From Boletus sp. NGJ (lineage: Eukaryota; Basidiomycota; Agaricomycetes; Boletales; Boletaceae): DNA of 64,000 bases. Position numbers and translations under genes: made by a program. The DNA lies in NCBI GenBank assembly GCA_019096195.1, contig JAGTXK010000178.1:210424-274423 (forward strand). The letters are read 5' to 3'. The notes under the pieces are model-generated. The model ran no database searches. It was given only the letters and a program-made list of their open reading frames with translations, and was not told the DNA's origin. Of the stretch, positions 32,652 through 43,972 are shown one piece after another; positions within the stretch are counted from its first letter, which is position 1; the number at the start of each line of letters is the position of its first letter.

Positions 32652-34013
32652 TCAGTAGAAGTTGAGGAAGCCAAGGAAGCCTCGGAGCATCTTTTTGGAT
32701 GTTGGGACAGGCCAATCGGTGATGGCAGAAACCTTTTTCTTGTCTATCTTAACCTTGTCTTGCACGATGATGAGTCCTAGGAACTCGGTCTCTTGGACTT
32801 CAAAGTTGCACTTGTCGTGACATAGGTATAAGTGGGTGTTGCACAGTATTTGTAGCACCTCTTGTACTACTTTCCGGTGCTCTTCTATCGTCCTCGTGAA
32901 TATCATGATGTTGTCAATGTAGACCACCACTATGTCTTGGTCCACCAATTCCTTGAATAGTATATTCATCATTGTTTGGAATGTCATGGGGGAGTTGGTG
33001 AGTCTGAAGAACATCACGAGGGGCTCAAAGAGCCTGCGGTTTGTCCGGAATGCCACCTTCCATTCGTCTCCTTTGGCCATTTGCACATTGTTATACCCCC
33101 ACCTCACATTGAACTTGGTGTAGTATTTCGCGGCTTTAAGTTTGTTGACAAGCTCAGCGATTAGGGGGAGGGGGTATCAGTTGCAACGAGTTACCACATT
33201 GAGTTTGCAGTAGTCTTGTATGGGGCGGAGGCATCCATCCTTCTTTTTGATGAAGAAGAAGGCTGATGTGAAGGGTGATTTGGATGGGCATATACATCCA
33301 GACTTGAGGTTCTCCTTGAGGAAGGCATCTAGCTCCTTTTGTTCTCCTGGGTTTAGAGGGTACACTTTGTAGTCTACCTCATGGTCTCCTGGGAGTAGCT
33401 CGATTGCATGGCCCCAGGGGTATCTTGGGGGGAGGGCATTGAAGCTTTCTTTTGCAAACACGTCCTTGAACTCGTGGATGTATTCGGGGGCTGCCTCCTC
33501 AAAGGTCTTTTTCTTCTTTTGGGCGTAGTCTTTAATGGCTACTTCCGTGGCGACGTTTCATATGTATTTGTCATTATCCAGTTGGAATAGCCAGTCCCCT
33601 TGTGAGGGGATAAAGTCTTCATCCTGTTCATTGTTTTCGTCATTGACCAATGTAACAGTGTGGTCGTTTTCACATCAGAATGAGATCTGCCCTGTCTTCC
33701 AGTTGATGGCCGGGTTGTGTGTCTTCAGCCAATTGTGTCACAGGAAGATGATGTTTGGTCCTAGGTTGGTCACCGCTAGGGCGATCTGTTCCTTGTGGTC
33801 TTGGATTTGTAATTCGATGATGATGAACTTCTCGATTTTGCCTCCGGCATTGGCGGTGCCATCGGTGTTGTACACAGTCAGGGCGCAGGGTAGTCTGTGT
33901 GTTTGTACTCCCTGTTTGGTGATGAAGTCTTCGTGGATTGACGACCAGGTGCACCTGGAGTTGATGAGTGCTCTGACTTCTACTTGCTCTCCACTCAAGG
34001 TGCTTAGTTTCAC
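32652..34013 (-). pseudogene. chromovirus protease and reverse transcriptase
   Basis: The protease-like part has RALINSRCTWSSI where active enzymes have an Asp-Ser-Gly triad, and LGPNIIFL then a stop before HNWL. The RT blocks follow: KSPFTSAFFFIKKKDG and LRPIQDYCKLN (33300-33190), VAFRTNRRLFEPLVMFFRLT, then VVVYIDNIMIF, where the second Asp of the YxDD box is Asn, and LGFLNFY. Stops interrupt the frame at several places. Substitutions D to N and G to R are what C-to-T change on one strand would give. Confidence 0.85.
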
Positions 34014-36047
34014 TGGGATCTCGAGGGAGTTCCTTTTTGTCGCATGTGGGGATGCTTTTCAGAACTGGGGGGGTTTTGCAGGTCCCTTAGCACCCAGTAT
34101 GCATCCTCTGATGTCATTTTTCGGAGTTCCTGAATGAGGTCCCAAGACACTTCGATCGTTCTGGCATCGTGGACAAAGGACTTCAGGTGTCTGATGCTTC
34201 GTTTGACATCAGGGTGTTCTACCTGAGCCTTCATCCATTGCATGGACCAGGGGTCCAGCATATTCAGCCAGGAATGAGAGGATGTCGCTTCCTTTCGTTC
34301 ATTCTCCTTGGGGTGTTTTCATGGCATTGTCCATGAGTCATTTGGTCTGTCATCCTTCTTTATTGACGGGTGGAATACTACCTTTCATTTGGCCTTGGGA
34401 CAACTTAAGATGGTGACCTTTTTTGTTTCTGGAAGATTCACCTGGGCTTCCATTGGTTCAACCTTGTCACTGCACAAGACTATGAAACGGTTCTTTTGCA
34501 ATGACTTAGGGTATCATACAGTAGGTCGGTTGTCATTTACTGTACTAGGAGAAAAGACGAGTCGTTCTTTACATCTGGGGTGTACTCTACTGTGGGCTTT
34601 GCCTGTTCTGCGTCTGTTATCATCGTTCTTATTCTCTCGAACATCTCCAGGGCCACTTCTTGCCCATTGATTATGATGCCCCTCGCTTGACAAGGGCAGG
34701 GGCATGGGGGGTGGTCTGCGTAAGGCCATGGCTTCAAACATTTGCAGCAGGCTCCAGCTCCGCACACTTTGTTGAGCTCCATGCGAGCGCCTTGTCTGGA
34801 GAACATTCCGGTTTGCTGAGGGTGCGGACACGCTGTGGGTGTCAGGGGTTGTGGAGCTGGCAGGACTCCGGCAGGAGGCGTGTATCTGGGACAGGGGACG
34901 AATTGAGGGTTGTACATTGGGCCAGTGGCATACACAGAAGTTACCCACTTCCTTTCTGCAATGGCATTGAGGACCTCCTCTGCCCTCACCAACACTTCTT
35001 CCCATTCTCATATGTCGATGCTGTTGATGAGTTCTGGCTTAAACCTCTCGACATACTCTACCAGGTCGTTCTTGGCCTGGCAATGGATCTGGTTCACGAT
35101 TGTCTGTCCATTTATCCTTATATCAAATTTGGCTTTGATGGCCAGCTGGTAGAGTTGAGTGAAGTAATCCTCGATGATGTTCTTCCCTTGTCTGAGTGTG
35201 AAGAGTTTCTGCTCAGCCATCTTCGTGAGACCTGCAGGTTGGAAGGTTTTCTTTAGCTTTTTGATGAAGAATTCAAAGCTGATAAGGGCATAAGTGTTGC
35301 CCTTGGCCAGCAGATCTGAGAAGTGGCCTGCCACATTGTCACTGCGCATGTATGACAGGGTGATGAGGATTTTCTGCTAATCAGTCAGCTCAGTCTTGAA
35401 GCTACTCAGGTAGAGAGTCATCGTCCTCCACCATTGGATGAATCTCTCCTTATTCCCATCGTAGTGCTCCAGCTTGGAGGCCAAGCTCTTGCTAATTTGG
35501 GGGGAAGTTGGCAGGAATCCACGAGCTGGCGCCCTTGGCTGCCCAGGTGAATTCTGGCCGGATGGTGGTGATGGGTGGACGGCAGTGGATGGGCCAGCGG
35601 TGGGGCCCAGGGTGTTCTCACAGGGGATGGGATGTTGACCCTGATGGGGGTTGCATCAGGTTCGTGGATTAGAGGTGGGGGTCCAGCCACTTCGGGGTCC
35701 TCTACAAATTGCTGGCACCATACATTGTAGCGGAGGATTGATTGGTGCAGGTGGGTAGAGATGGGGAGTCAGGCGGTGGGCTGATTGAATTGGAGGATTT
35801 GGAGGCCCTGGGTGGCAGCTCTCTGTGCCAAGTCCATGAAGCTCCTAGGAGTGGGGGGGGCGATGGAGGCGGGGCAACTGTATGGGCTCGGGACAGTGGT
35901 CATTGTCCCTTTGTAGTCTGGCAAGTTCGGTGAGTCGTGTAATGGTACGAACATGTCGAGTGTGTGTCGGGGAGTAGGTCGTGAGGGTGGTGTGGACAAT
36001 GAGGGTGTATTCCGGGTGAGCCCAGACGTATCAGCGGCGGAAGACAT
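34014..36047 (-). pseudogene. chromovirus gag
   Basis: It starts at an ATG at 36047 with a Pro/Ser/Thr-rich leader. The capsid block lies at 35349-35008 (FFIKKLKKTFQPAGLTKMAE, LRQGKNIIEDYFTQLYQLA). A Cys/His cluster CCKCLKPWPYADHPPCPC at ~34750 is in the place of the nucleocapsid zinc knuckle, but with unusual spacing. Several stops and frame changes split the gene. Confidence 0.75.
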
Positions 36048-36758
36048 TGTAGGAGTGTGTTTGCTCGGGAGGCAGCTTGAAAAGAATAACAGCGGAAAAG
36101 ACCATGCACTGTCAGGAAGGGGGAGAGTTGGAGGAACCGGAGTATAACTTCCTTACTACAGGAAGGTGCTGCATGGGAGAAAGGCGAGATAAATCTCCCT
36201 ATTACAGCTGCGTGACGTTACAGGTGATCATGTGAACCTGCCCTCTGTAGTGTTGAGAGGGATATGGACAGCTAGACACTCAGCTGATGACGGGGGCTAG
36301 TGCTCTATGCCCGGTAGCAATGTTATCCGATTTATGACGCTGGATGGGCATATATGCAAGCATTTCGCTGAGTGCTTTACTCGAGTACATCACATGTACT
36401 AGCAGGTTCCTCTAACCTGAGGTCCGGTGTGGGGTGAACGGTGGCGAAGAGCCTGCATGCTCGGAAGTGGGGGAGGAGATAAGGGCGAAGAGTTGGAGTC
36501 AATGAGCCTCTGATCTCCTTACTTTCTCTCTCAATTGTAGCCTGTGTCCTGCGCTCGCAACCACCTAGTAGGCTGGAATTACGCTTATCGCTAACAGAAC
36601 TCTTGAGGACAGGGCCTCAAGGGTCTATGATTGTCTTGAGGGATAGATGTGGGGAGAGGGGAGTGGAGAAAAGAACAAGCACATTGTTAAAGATAACAAC
36701 GAGGCTGTGGTGATGGGGGGGAAACAGTCGGGGGTGAAGGGCCCAGTGACCAAGGGGT

Positions 36759-36770
36759 ATTCTTGGAATT
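36759..36770 (-). promoter_or_regulatory. self-priming primer-binding site
   Basis: On the - strand the 12 bases right after the 5' LTR are AATTCCAAGAAT. Their reverse complement ATTCTTGGAATT occurs inside the LTR (36847-36836 on the - strand), 33 bases from the start of the LTR TATA motif, i.e. at the expected transcript start. No match to a tRNA 3' end (TGG...) is seen. This is the arrangement of Tf1-type self-priming elements. Confidence 0.8.
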
Positions 36771-37070
36771 TGAAAGAAAAAGGACCAATGACACCTGAGA
36801 GTCACCCGAGAGTGATATTCAAAGGGTAAAATGGCAATTCCAAGAATGTGTATCTACTACAGGATACGCTACTTTATATAGTGCCTGGACATGGGCATGG
36901 ACCAGCTTTAGGGCCGGTGTGGAATGTGCTAGAATAGTTACGTAATGTTCTAGGCGGTTCTGTAGCGTGTATGTGATGTCATGGGTCTGGGCGTGGCCCT
37001 TAGGTTAGTATGTAAGCATCTGTTAGCTAAGTATCATAAATGTCTATGGGGTTAAGGTGAAAATGTTTCA
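36771..37070 (-). repeat. chromovirus 5' LTR with promoter
   Basis: This 300-bp LTR contains, on the - strand, a TATA motif (TATATAAAGT, 36880-36871) and the predicted transcript start near 36847. Confidence 0.93.
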
Positions 37071-37075
37071 CTTTC
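37071..37075. repeat. chromovirus target-site duplication, right
   Basis: CTTTC directly follows the LTR end ATGTTTCA and matches 30102-30106. Confidence 0.9.
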
Positions 37076-38009
37076 AATCAAATTCTGACATATCTCTGGA
37101 TCTATATTTCTGCCACTCTATCCCAAATCTTCCATACTCCTTTGGCATGTCTTCAATATTTGGCAAGCTCCTTTTTGATATGATGCCAGAGGTGTTCAAT
37201 AGGATTCAGATCTGGAGATTGTGGAGGCCAATCCAGAACATTAATGCCATTGTTTTCCATCCACTTCTGAACTAATTTGAAGGTATGTTTGAGATCATTG
37301 TCCTATTGAAAGATAACATCCTCCAGAGAAATTCTAGATTCCTCCAAGCTAGAAAGCAAGTTGTTCTGCAAAATGTCCACATATTGATTGACATCCATCC
37401 TCCCCTCAATCTCTGCAAGGTGCCCAACACCTTCCCGACCCATACCATGATATTTTCTCCTCTAAATTTGACTGTTCTCTGAACCTCTCTGTTAATAAGG
37501 GCCTTATCTGCCTGTTTCCATATCCACTTCTTCCCATCTGACCCTATCCTGTTGATTTTGGTCTCATCTGACTGAATAACCCTCTTCTAGTCCTCAATAG
37601 TTCATTCCTGGTACTTTAGGGCAAAGGCTAAATGCTTCTTCTTGTTTCTTACAGCAAGAAGTGGCTTTTTTTTCTTGGTTGCAGCCTTGAATGAATATTG
37701 TTTGAGGACTCTTCTTACTGTTTGTGAGGAGACTGGACTAGGAATGATGGAATTGATATGGTGGGTAGCCTGGACAGCATTGGCAACTCTGCCTGCAGTG
37801 ATTTGAGTAAATAATAGTATGTTGAGAAGTTATGAAAGCTTGGAAGGACAGCCAGAAAGAGATATAGATCTATTGGGAAGGAGATCCCTGAGTATCCTGG
37901 AGACAGTAGACTGGCTGACACCTAGTTTGGAGGCAATATGATAAGTAGAATGACCATTAGAGGCCAGAGAAAGGATGTTTTCTTTTTGAGAAGTGGAAGT
38001 GGAATACAT
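37076..38009 (-). pseudogene. Tc1 transposase of M1 (N-terminal and catalytic part)
   Basis: The reading begins at the ATG at 38009 (MYSTSTSQKENILSLASNGH) with a helix-turn-helix region (KLGVSQSTVSRILRDL) and hits a stop at SGCPSKLS. Further blocks typical of Tc1 transposases can be followed in shifting frames to ~37100. The last ~20 codons (SMPRRIQGVIKAKGGHTKY) lie on the other side of the chromovirus at 30106-30047. It is inactive. Confidence 0.82.
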
Positions 38010-38373
38010 AGTGAATTTGAAAGGTATAAGAGATGAAACCAGCCCTTAAATAGTGTTAGTTGAAGTGATTACTAAGATATAGTAACTATGGTAACCATCT
38101 GTCATGCTTCCATTAATGGTTACATGTAACAGCTATCAGCCTTTGATAGATCTGATAGGTAGTTACAAAATTGAGTCAGTAACTTGCTAATTTGAATTGA
38201 CCATATCTCCATGAATACTTATTCGAATTATATAAGGTTTTTCTGGCATGTAGCCAGGAGTGAGCACATTTAGGCACCCACTTACACTTTGGCTTTATTT
38301 GTTCATGTTCCTGAGTTATATAATTAATACCCTAAAATCTCAAAATATTGACTCGATTGTGGAAGTCACTGTA

Positions 38374-38930
38374 CCTGCACAAAGGCCATCTCCCTATCCG
38401 ACAAAGCCTCAGCTCAAGGATACAAGGTAGTTGAGTGAGTAATCATGAAGAAGGGGATCAATATAGGGACACTGTGCAATCAAATTGCTGGCTTTACAGC
38501 TGGTATGTCAATCTGTTTGAAATTTCTTCATGAGCCTAAGGTATTAGTAGAATTAACTATTCTCCCACTCCATCACAGCACAAAAGGGTTTCTTGACCTG
38601 AGACATCTTTGGCATCCAGAAGTCTATGGATTAATCTTATCCTTTCTACAACTACACTTCCCTAAGCTCCATATTTGTGATGACATGACAGCTGACATGG
38701 CAGGAACTATTGTCTTTGCTAATTGTTCAGTTCAAGTTCTTCCCTTTGTCATAAAGGATGGCATCAGATTTGGCTCAGAAATGGTGGGGCAAATGAGCTC
38801 TGATCAGTTCACAGATGTAGTGCTCAATGATATCCAACATTCATGCAAGTTGCTGTATCATCTTGAAGTATATATTCCATATCAAGAGACTCCCTTCTAC
38901 TGCTCAGCTATTTAGAGGATGGTGTATGAC
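38374..38930 (+). pseudogene. Tnp2-family transposase gene, 3' part resumed after M1
   Basis: Excision of M1 at its TA site joins this stretch to 29838. Across the junction GTAAGTTC...CTGCACAAAG reads like an intron. A 156-codon frame follows (38445-38915) with FANCSVQVLPFVIKDGIRFG and LLYHLEVYIPYQETP, compatible with a Tnp2 C-terminal region. The identification leans on position. Confidence 0.5.
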
Positions 38931-41900
38931 AAGGAAATACCTTCAATACCCTAAGATCATTTGTATGTCATTATTTTCTCATGACTTGGAGCTTTGTAAC
39001 TAACTAGGCATTTCCATTTTGCCACTTGCCAGTGTGACAGAACTTAATATTACAGTTGTATATGCAAACGAGCATGACATACTTGAAATCATTCCCTCAT
39101 CATCACTTTCCTATGTAGCCACTGTTGTTTCATTATAGTATTGCCTCAGCTCAGCTTCTAACCTTTGTAGCTTTAATATTAGCTTTTTTGTCTAGCCTGC
39201 CTATTTCTTTATGGCCTATGATGCTTTTAGTGAATGAAATGTAGCCTACTATTCAATCTATTAGATGGAAAAAGAAGTCCATAAATTGACTTAGCTATTG
39301 ATGTATTAAGTCCAAAAGAGCATTAGGGTTAAACATTGGCTTCATTAAAGCTGCAGAATAGCTTAAAGAGAATAACTCCTAATTGACTGGTCCAATTTTT
39401 GTTTATCTAATAGTTGTCATCAGAAACCATATTTCTATCCCTAATATATAGAGGTCCATAATGAAATGAATGAGATAAAAAAATTCAGCTTAAAGCTGTA
39501 GCAATACTACATTTCAATCCTACTGGATTCCCTTATTGGGCTGACAAAACCTTTACTCTTTGTCATTTTCTTTAGAATGGATCTAACAGTGACAAAGGAT
39601 GGCTCATTTTGAAACTTGAAGACTAGAACATTACAACCTTTTCTACTACTCAAAGAGTTCATTAACTGCTTGTTGCCCTTCAAGTAGTTTGTCAAATTTC
39701 TTCTGTGCAGCCTCTACTATAGCCTTTGATGACTCAGCTTCATCTCCCAACTTTTGCTTCTGAACAATAACCTTTTTTTGCTGACAGACCTATTTCTACT
39801 GCCTTTTCTTTTCCTTCAGCAACTCTTTTGGTGCATCTTCTCTCTATATAGCCATACTAGTTGCCATCCTCCCAGTTGTAATCCACTCTGGGTTTTTCTG
39901 AATAAGCTCTAATCTAATCATCCAGGTTCAGACTCACGTTTCCAATGTTTCTGCTAAAGGTGGGGACTTAGTTTTTTTTTTCTGCCAAGGATATCCTTGT
40001 TTTCACTAACTTTGCTTGATCAGGTTGAGGATCCTTTAGAGCATCAATTGCTGAAAATAGCTCTGAAACCTTCTAGTGGTCAAAGAGCAGCTTGAACATT
40101 TGAGGAGTTGAATCAGGTACTTACCTAAGGGTGTTACCACTCTGATTCCATCATCATAAAAGTAAATGGTTCTCCAGGTACATGATTTGGGTTGTCATCA
40201 TCATCTGACATCACATTCATTTAATGTCTGCTTTTGTTTGCATGCATCTAGTTTCTTTTTGGCTTGAGGTAAGTCCACTTTATCTGTATTAGAAATTATT
40301 CATAACTTACAGACTGGACACAAGAATTCATCTGTGGATAGCTCAAACTCACTAACACCTCAACCACCTTGATCTTACCATATCTGAATTCATTATCTTT
40401 CTTAGTATATTTTCACTTCTTCTCAGCCCTGCAATACTTATTTGCCATTCACATATATTTTGCTCACACTGCCTTTTTTTTAGCTGCTTTGAAGGAATCT
40501 TTTCAATGATTGCATTCATAATACCCAGCTCCTGTTTAGCTATCACTTGCATATGTCTTACAATCTTTCCCAGACCATTCATATTTATAGGCTTGTCCTA
40601 CTTCCCTGTTCACCAGTTGAAGTGAATCAAATTCTGTCCTGTGGATCTATTCTTTTGCCAGGCATCTGTTGCTTCTCCAATGCCTGTAGGGTAACCCAGT
40701 AAGTTTGGTCCATCAAGCTTTTGGATGCCAATGAGTTTCTTGAAACTCTCTGATATTAAATCCTTTGTTTTTAGTTAGTATTGACTAGATCTGTAAGTAC
40801 AAAAGTCCTTTGCATCTGAAATGTTTTTGACTTCAGGGCAATATCACATGCTATCTGCTTGGGACCTGTATTCTCGGGCACCATACTAGTTGCCTTGCCT
40901 TCTGGCCCAACTGGTTTGGTGGCTCTGCCACTCATACTCCCATCAGGAAGTTCTATACTCAACTTGCTATCACTATCAATGTAGATAATGCCAAGCTGTG
41001 ATTCAAGACAACTAAGGCACTCATTGATCTCATTTTTGCTGGATTTGAGGTATACAACTTCAGCTTTTAACATTTTGTTTTCATTATAGAGGACCTGAAT
41101 TCATGTTTCAGACTTCTGCTTGTATTCAGCAAACATTTTCAAGCTGCTCATTGGCAAGAATTATGGCATTAAGATATTTAAGATTGTTCAGCATGGATAG
41201 GTACTAGAGGGCCTAGGTGACTGAGGGATAGAAAAAAAGCTTCAGATTCCTTAAGTTCTTGTTACCATCACACAGTTAACCAGTCTAGACTGTAATATAT
41301 CCTTTTTATTGATCTAGTACTATGTGCTTCAATGTGTTGGAAGCATGCAGACAAACAGCCTGGATTACCAGAATGGCCAACAGTTATCCTAGTAGGGTTA
41401 TTATACCAAATGAGGGATAACATAGCAAATACTAATTAAATTAATTATTGAAGAGCATTCATTCTTTCATATTCAGCCAGTGTAGATCTGCAACAAATCT
41501 ATGTCAGACTCTCATTGCATCTGGTAAATTTATGACCATCTATGTCAAACTCATGTTATTCATAAACCTTGCAAGGATCTCCCATGGATTAGCTTAAAAT
41601 CCAAAGATTCTTTCCACATCCATTGTGGATATTATTTATTTATTTATTTCTATTTTTTCATAGTGTTATAGGAGTGAAGATTTGGACAAAAGCCCTAGAG
41701 GGTTTTTCAGCCTAACACACTGTGAGGGTGAACAATCTGCAAGGATGGGATGGCATCAAGCAGGTTACTGAGCAAGCCCTTGAGTGATGTCCAATGGGCA
41801 AGCATGGATTGGATATTGGACCTATCAGAGTGAGTGGTGGGTGGGTGTGAGAATGAGGAGCAAGCAAGGTGCTTGATGTGAAGGAACCAGCTTATTGGAA

Positions 41901-42310
41901 AGAATGAGATGGTAGGTGAAAAAACATGCCACTTCATAGAAAAAAACAGTCTAGCTTGGGCAAGGCCCAGGGCCATTCTTGCACCTTTTTTATTATAATA
42001 TAAATATTTTCAAAACATTTTCATTGCCAACCTTAGTCGTTCATTTCATCATCATATCACATGGGTAATCACATGACTAGAGCCTAGACTCAATCATGTG
42101 ACACACTTCATGTATTTAATCTCTCTTAGTTTCACATCTTATCTATTTCCACCTTCATTTCCATCTCTTTCATTTACATGAGTGCTTTTTTATTTTATCT
42201 CATTATAGTAATTCCTCACATGCATAGCTTGATTTGTGCACACACATGTAACATATATAAGATAGTACTTTGATGACTGGCTTTCCATTTAAATCCACTT
42301 TGTTCATCTC
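38931..42310. other. transposon remnants, unidentified
   Basis: This stretch is A/T-rich and CpG-poor. On the - strand there are broken coding-like segments: a Lys/Gln/Glu coiled-coil stretch (QKLGDEAESSKAIVEAAQKK) at 39770-39670, QIACDIALKSKTFQMQRTFV near 40840, and another frame at 41976-41707. They could be a second gene of the Tnp2 element read in the opposite direction. No complete gene can be drawn. Confidence 0.45.
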
Positions 42311-42315
42311 ATATT

Positions 42316-43257
42316 TGTTATGCTGGATAACAATGTGACATGTTCCTGTATAATCAATCCTGTTTGATTATAGGACTAGTAGGACTTGAGGGGAAAATAC
42401 CTCCAGAGGCCCGATGATTCCTCTGACTGGGGACTGACTGCTAGCTTTACATAGAGTGTCCTCGTTGCCTCTACAACCAATGGTGAAGTCTTGGGTTTAC
42501 CTACAGTGGCACAATCCTCCGAGAAGGAAGGGCAGACTAGATGTGGAGGCCAGCAACTATCTCACTGGGCTTACACAGCCTAGTGCTGGTGGCAGAGTCC
42601 CAGGCTTATATGAGTTGCCAGTGGTAGAGTTCTGGGCTTGCATGGACCAACCTCTGTTGGTCGTTGGAGTTGCCAAAGCTTTAGAAGTGGGTTTGGACGG
42701 CAATGAGGCCACACAAGTGCGTGGTGATAAGGAAGACAATCACAAGCACAAGGGCAATCACCTTCAGAGCGAGAGCGAGCTTCTAAGGTGAAGTAGAACC
42801 AGTAGTGGGAGAAGCTAGTAGATTACACGGGAAGGAGTGTAGATCTAGGTTAGAGTTACATGAAGGGCCCAGCATCCCTATTTATAGGCCCTACCCATCT
42901 AGGGCAGGCTTCGTATCGTATATGGTAATCATAAGTCGCAGACTAAAGATTACCATAAAGGATCTAGGCATCAGTCAAATGGAGATTTGAAATACTAAGC
43001 TGTGCGCAAGAGAACACAGCCAAGGAGGCAATGTCTATGATCGAAATCAGAAAGAGATGAAAGGCATATATCAATGAAATAGGAAGGTGGTGTTCAAACT
43101 AAATAGGTAACTTCTTAGAAAGGAAGTTCTGGATGGGGCGATGCCTGAGTTGGTGTTGCTGGGGAATCCCAGGTCTGAGTTGAAGAATAAGTCATCCCAT
43201 AGTCCTATGGGGGGTGAAGGGAGAGGAAAAGATATACCCCCTTCAGTAACCATAACA
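42316..43257. mobile_element. solo LTR delta
   Basis: The 942-bp segment has inverted termini TGTTATG...CATAACA and the perfect target duplication ATATT at 42311-42315 and 43258-43262. CpG is more frequent here than in flanking DNA. A CTATTTATAGGCC motif (~42880) could be its TATA box. The ends resemble those of LTR gamma (TGTTATG), but the bodies differ. Confidence 0.85.
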
Positions 43258-43262
43258 ATATT

Positions 43263-43972
43263 AGTTATTGTCTTGATCATTGGTCATTGTAGGCTGGAGC
43301 TGTTTGAATAAGACCCCCATACCCTCTTCATCAAGCCAGGACATATGTAGCCTACAAATTAGCCCAAGCCTTGTGGAAGTCATCTGTTGAGGACAGACAG
43401 TTTCATAACATCTTTGCTTAACAAACCAGCTCATCAATATTACTCTATTAATAATTTTAAGAAGCTACATTTTTGCTGTGCTGGCGAAAACTATAGATAT
43501 AGCCTTGCCACTCCAGCAAACTGAAGGTGCATATTGAAACATGCTACTAGCTATCACCAACTTTCATCTATGCTACAATGTGAAGCAAACACATCATTAG
43601 CTGATGAAAGTCCAGGAGCTTAATTAGATATACTCAAGGGCAGCCTCAATTCTGATGGACAGGTTCAGACATAGGAACTGAAAAAGTCTTCAATCAGGAA
43701 TGAGTGTGGAAAAGCAGATCATACCTTATTGACAACTTGTCTAAATCTTGCTATTCTTAAACTGATCTGTGCTACAGCATTGCCACCTACTATCAAGAGT
43801 GGAAAGACATGCTTTTGATTACCAATATTGCCTATAAACTTGCATGTAGCACAGTCATTGTTGACCAACATATTCCAAGTGAGGCTGCTTGTGTCTGTGA
43901 CTTTAGCCTAAAGTATCTGTGTATGCAACACCACCTTACAGTTTCTTTTGATGGTGGAACCATCAAGTGATC
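43263..43972. other. transposon remnant, unidentified
   Basis: CpG-poor sequence between two LTRs, with no open frame of note. Confidence 0.4.

Larger units (their letters stand above)
30107..37070 (-). mobile_element. Ty3/gypsy chromovirus, complete structure, decayed genes
   Basis: This 6,964-bp element, read on the - strand, has two 300-bp LTRs, a primer-binding site, gag, protease, reverse transcriptase, RNase H, integrase with a C-terminal chromodomain, and a polypurine tract. It is flanked by CTTTC on both sides. The order RT-RH-IN and the chromodomain place it among chromoviruses. All enzyme frames contain stops, shifts or active-site changes, so it is not autonomous. LTRs differ at only 6 of 300 positions by my alignment, all transitions. 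Confidence 0.93.
29841..38371 (-). mobile_element. Tc1/mariner element M1 (non-autonomous now), host of the chromovirus
   Basis: Outer ends are CAGTAACTTCC and GGAAGTCACTG, each next to TA (29839-29840, 38372-38373). Terminal inverted repeats of ~210 bp are at 29841-30053 and 38160-38371. Without the 6,969-bp insertion (chromovirus plus one TSD copy) it is ~1,562 bp, close to M2 and M3. The transposase lies on the - strand and is broken. Confidence 0.88.

Noticed and set aside
33535-35256. 200- and 198-codon + strand frames inside the chromovirus
   Set aside because: They are antisense to gag and protease, whose motifs are recognisable on the - strand.
42361-42791. 111-codon + frame as a gene
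   Set aside because: It lies within solo LTR delta, which has clear ends and a target duplication.
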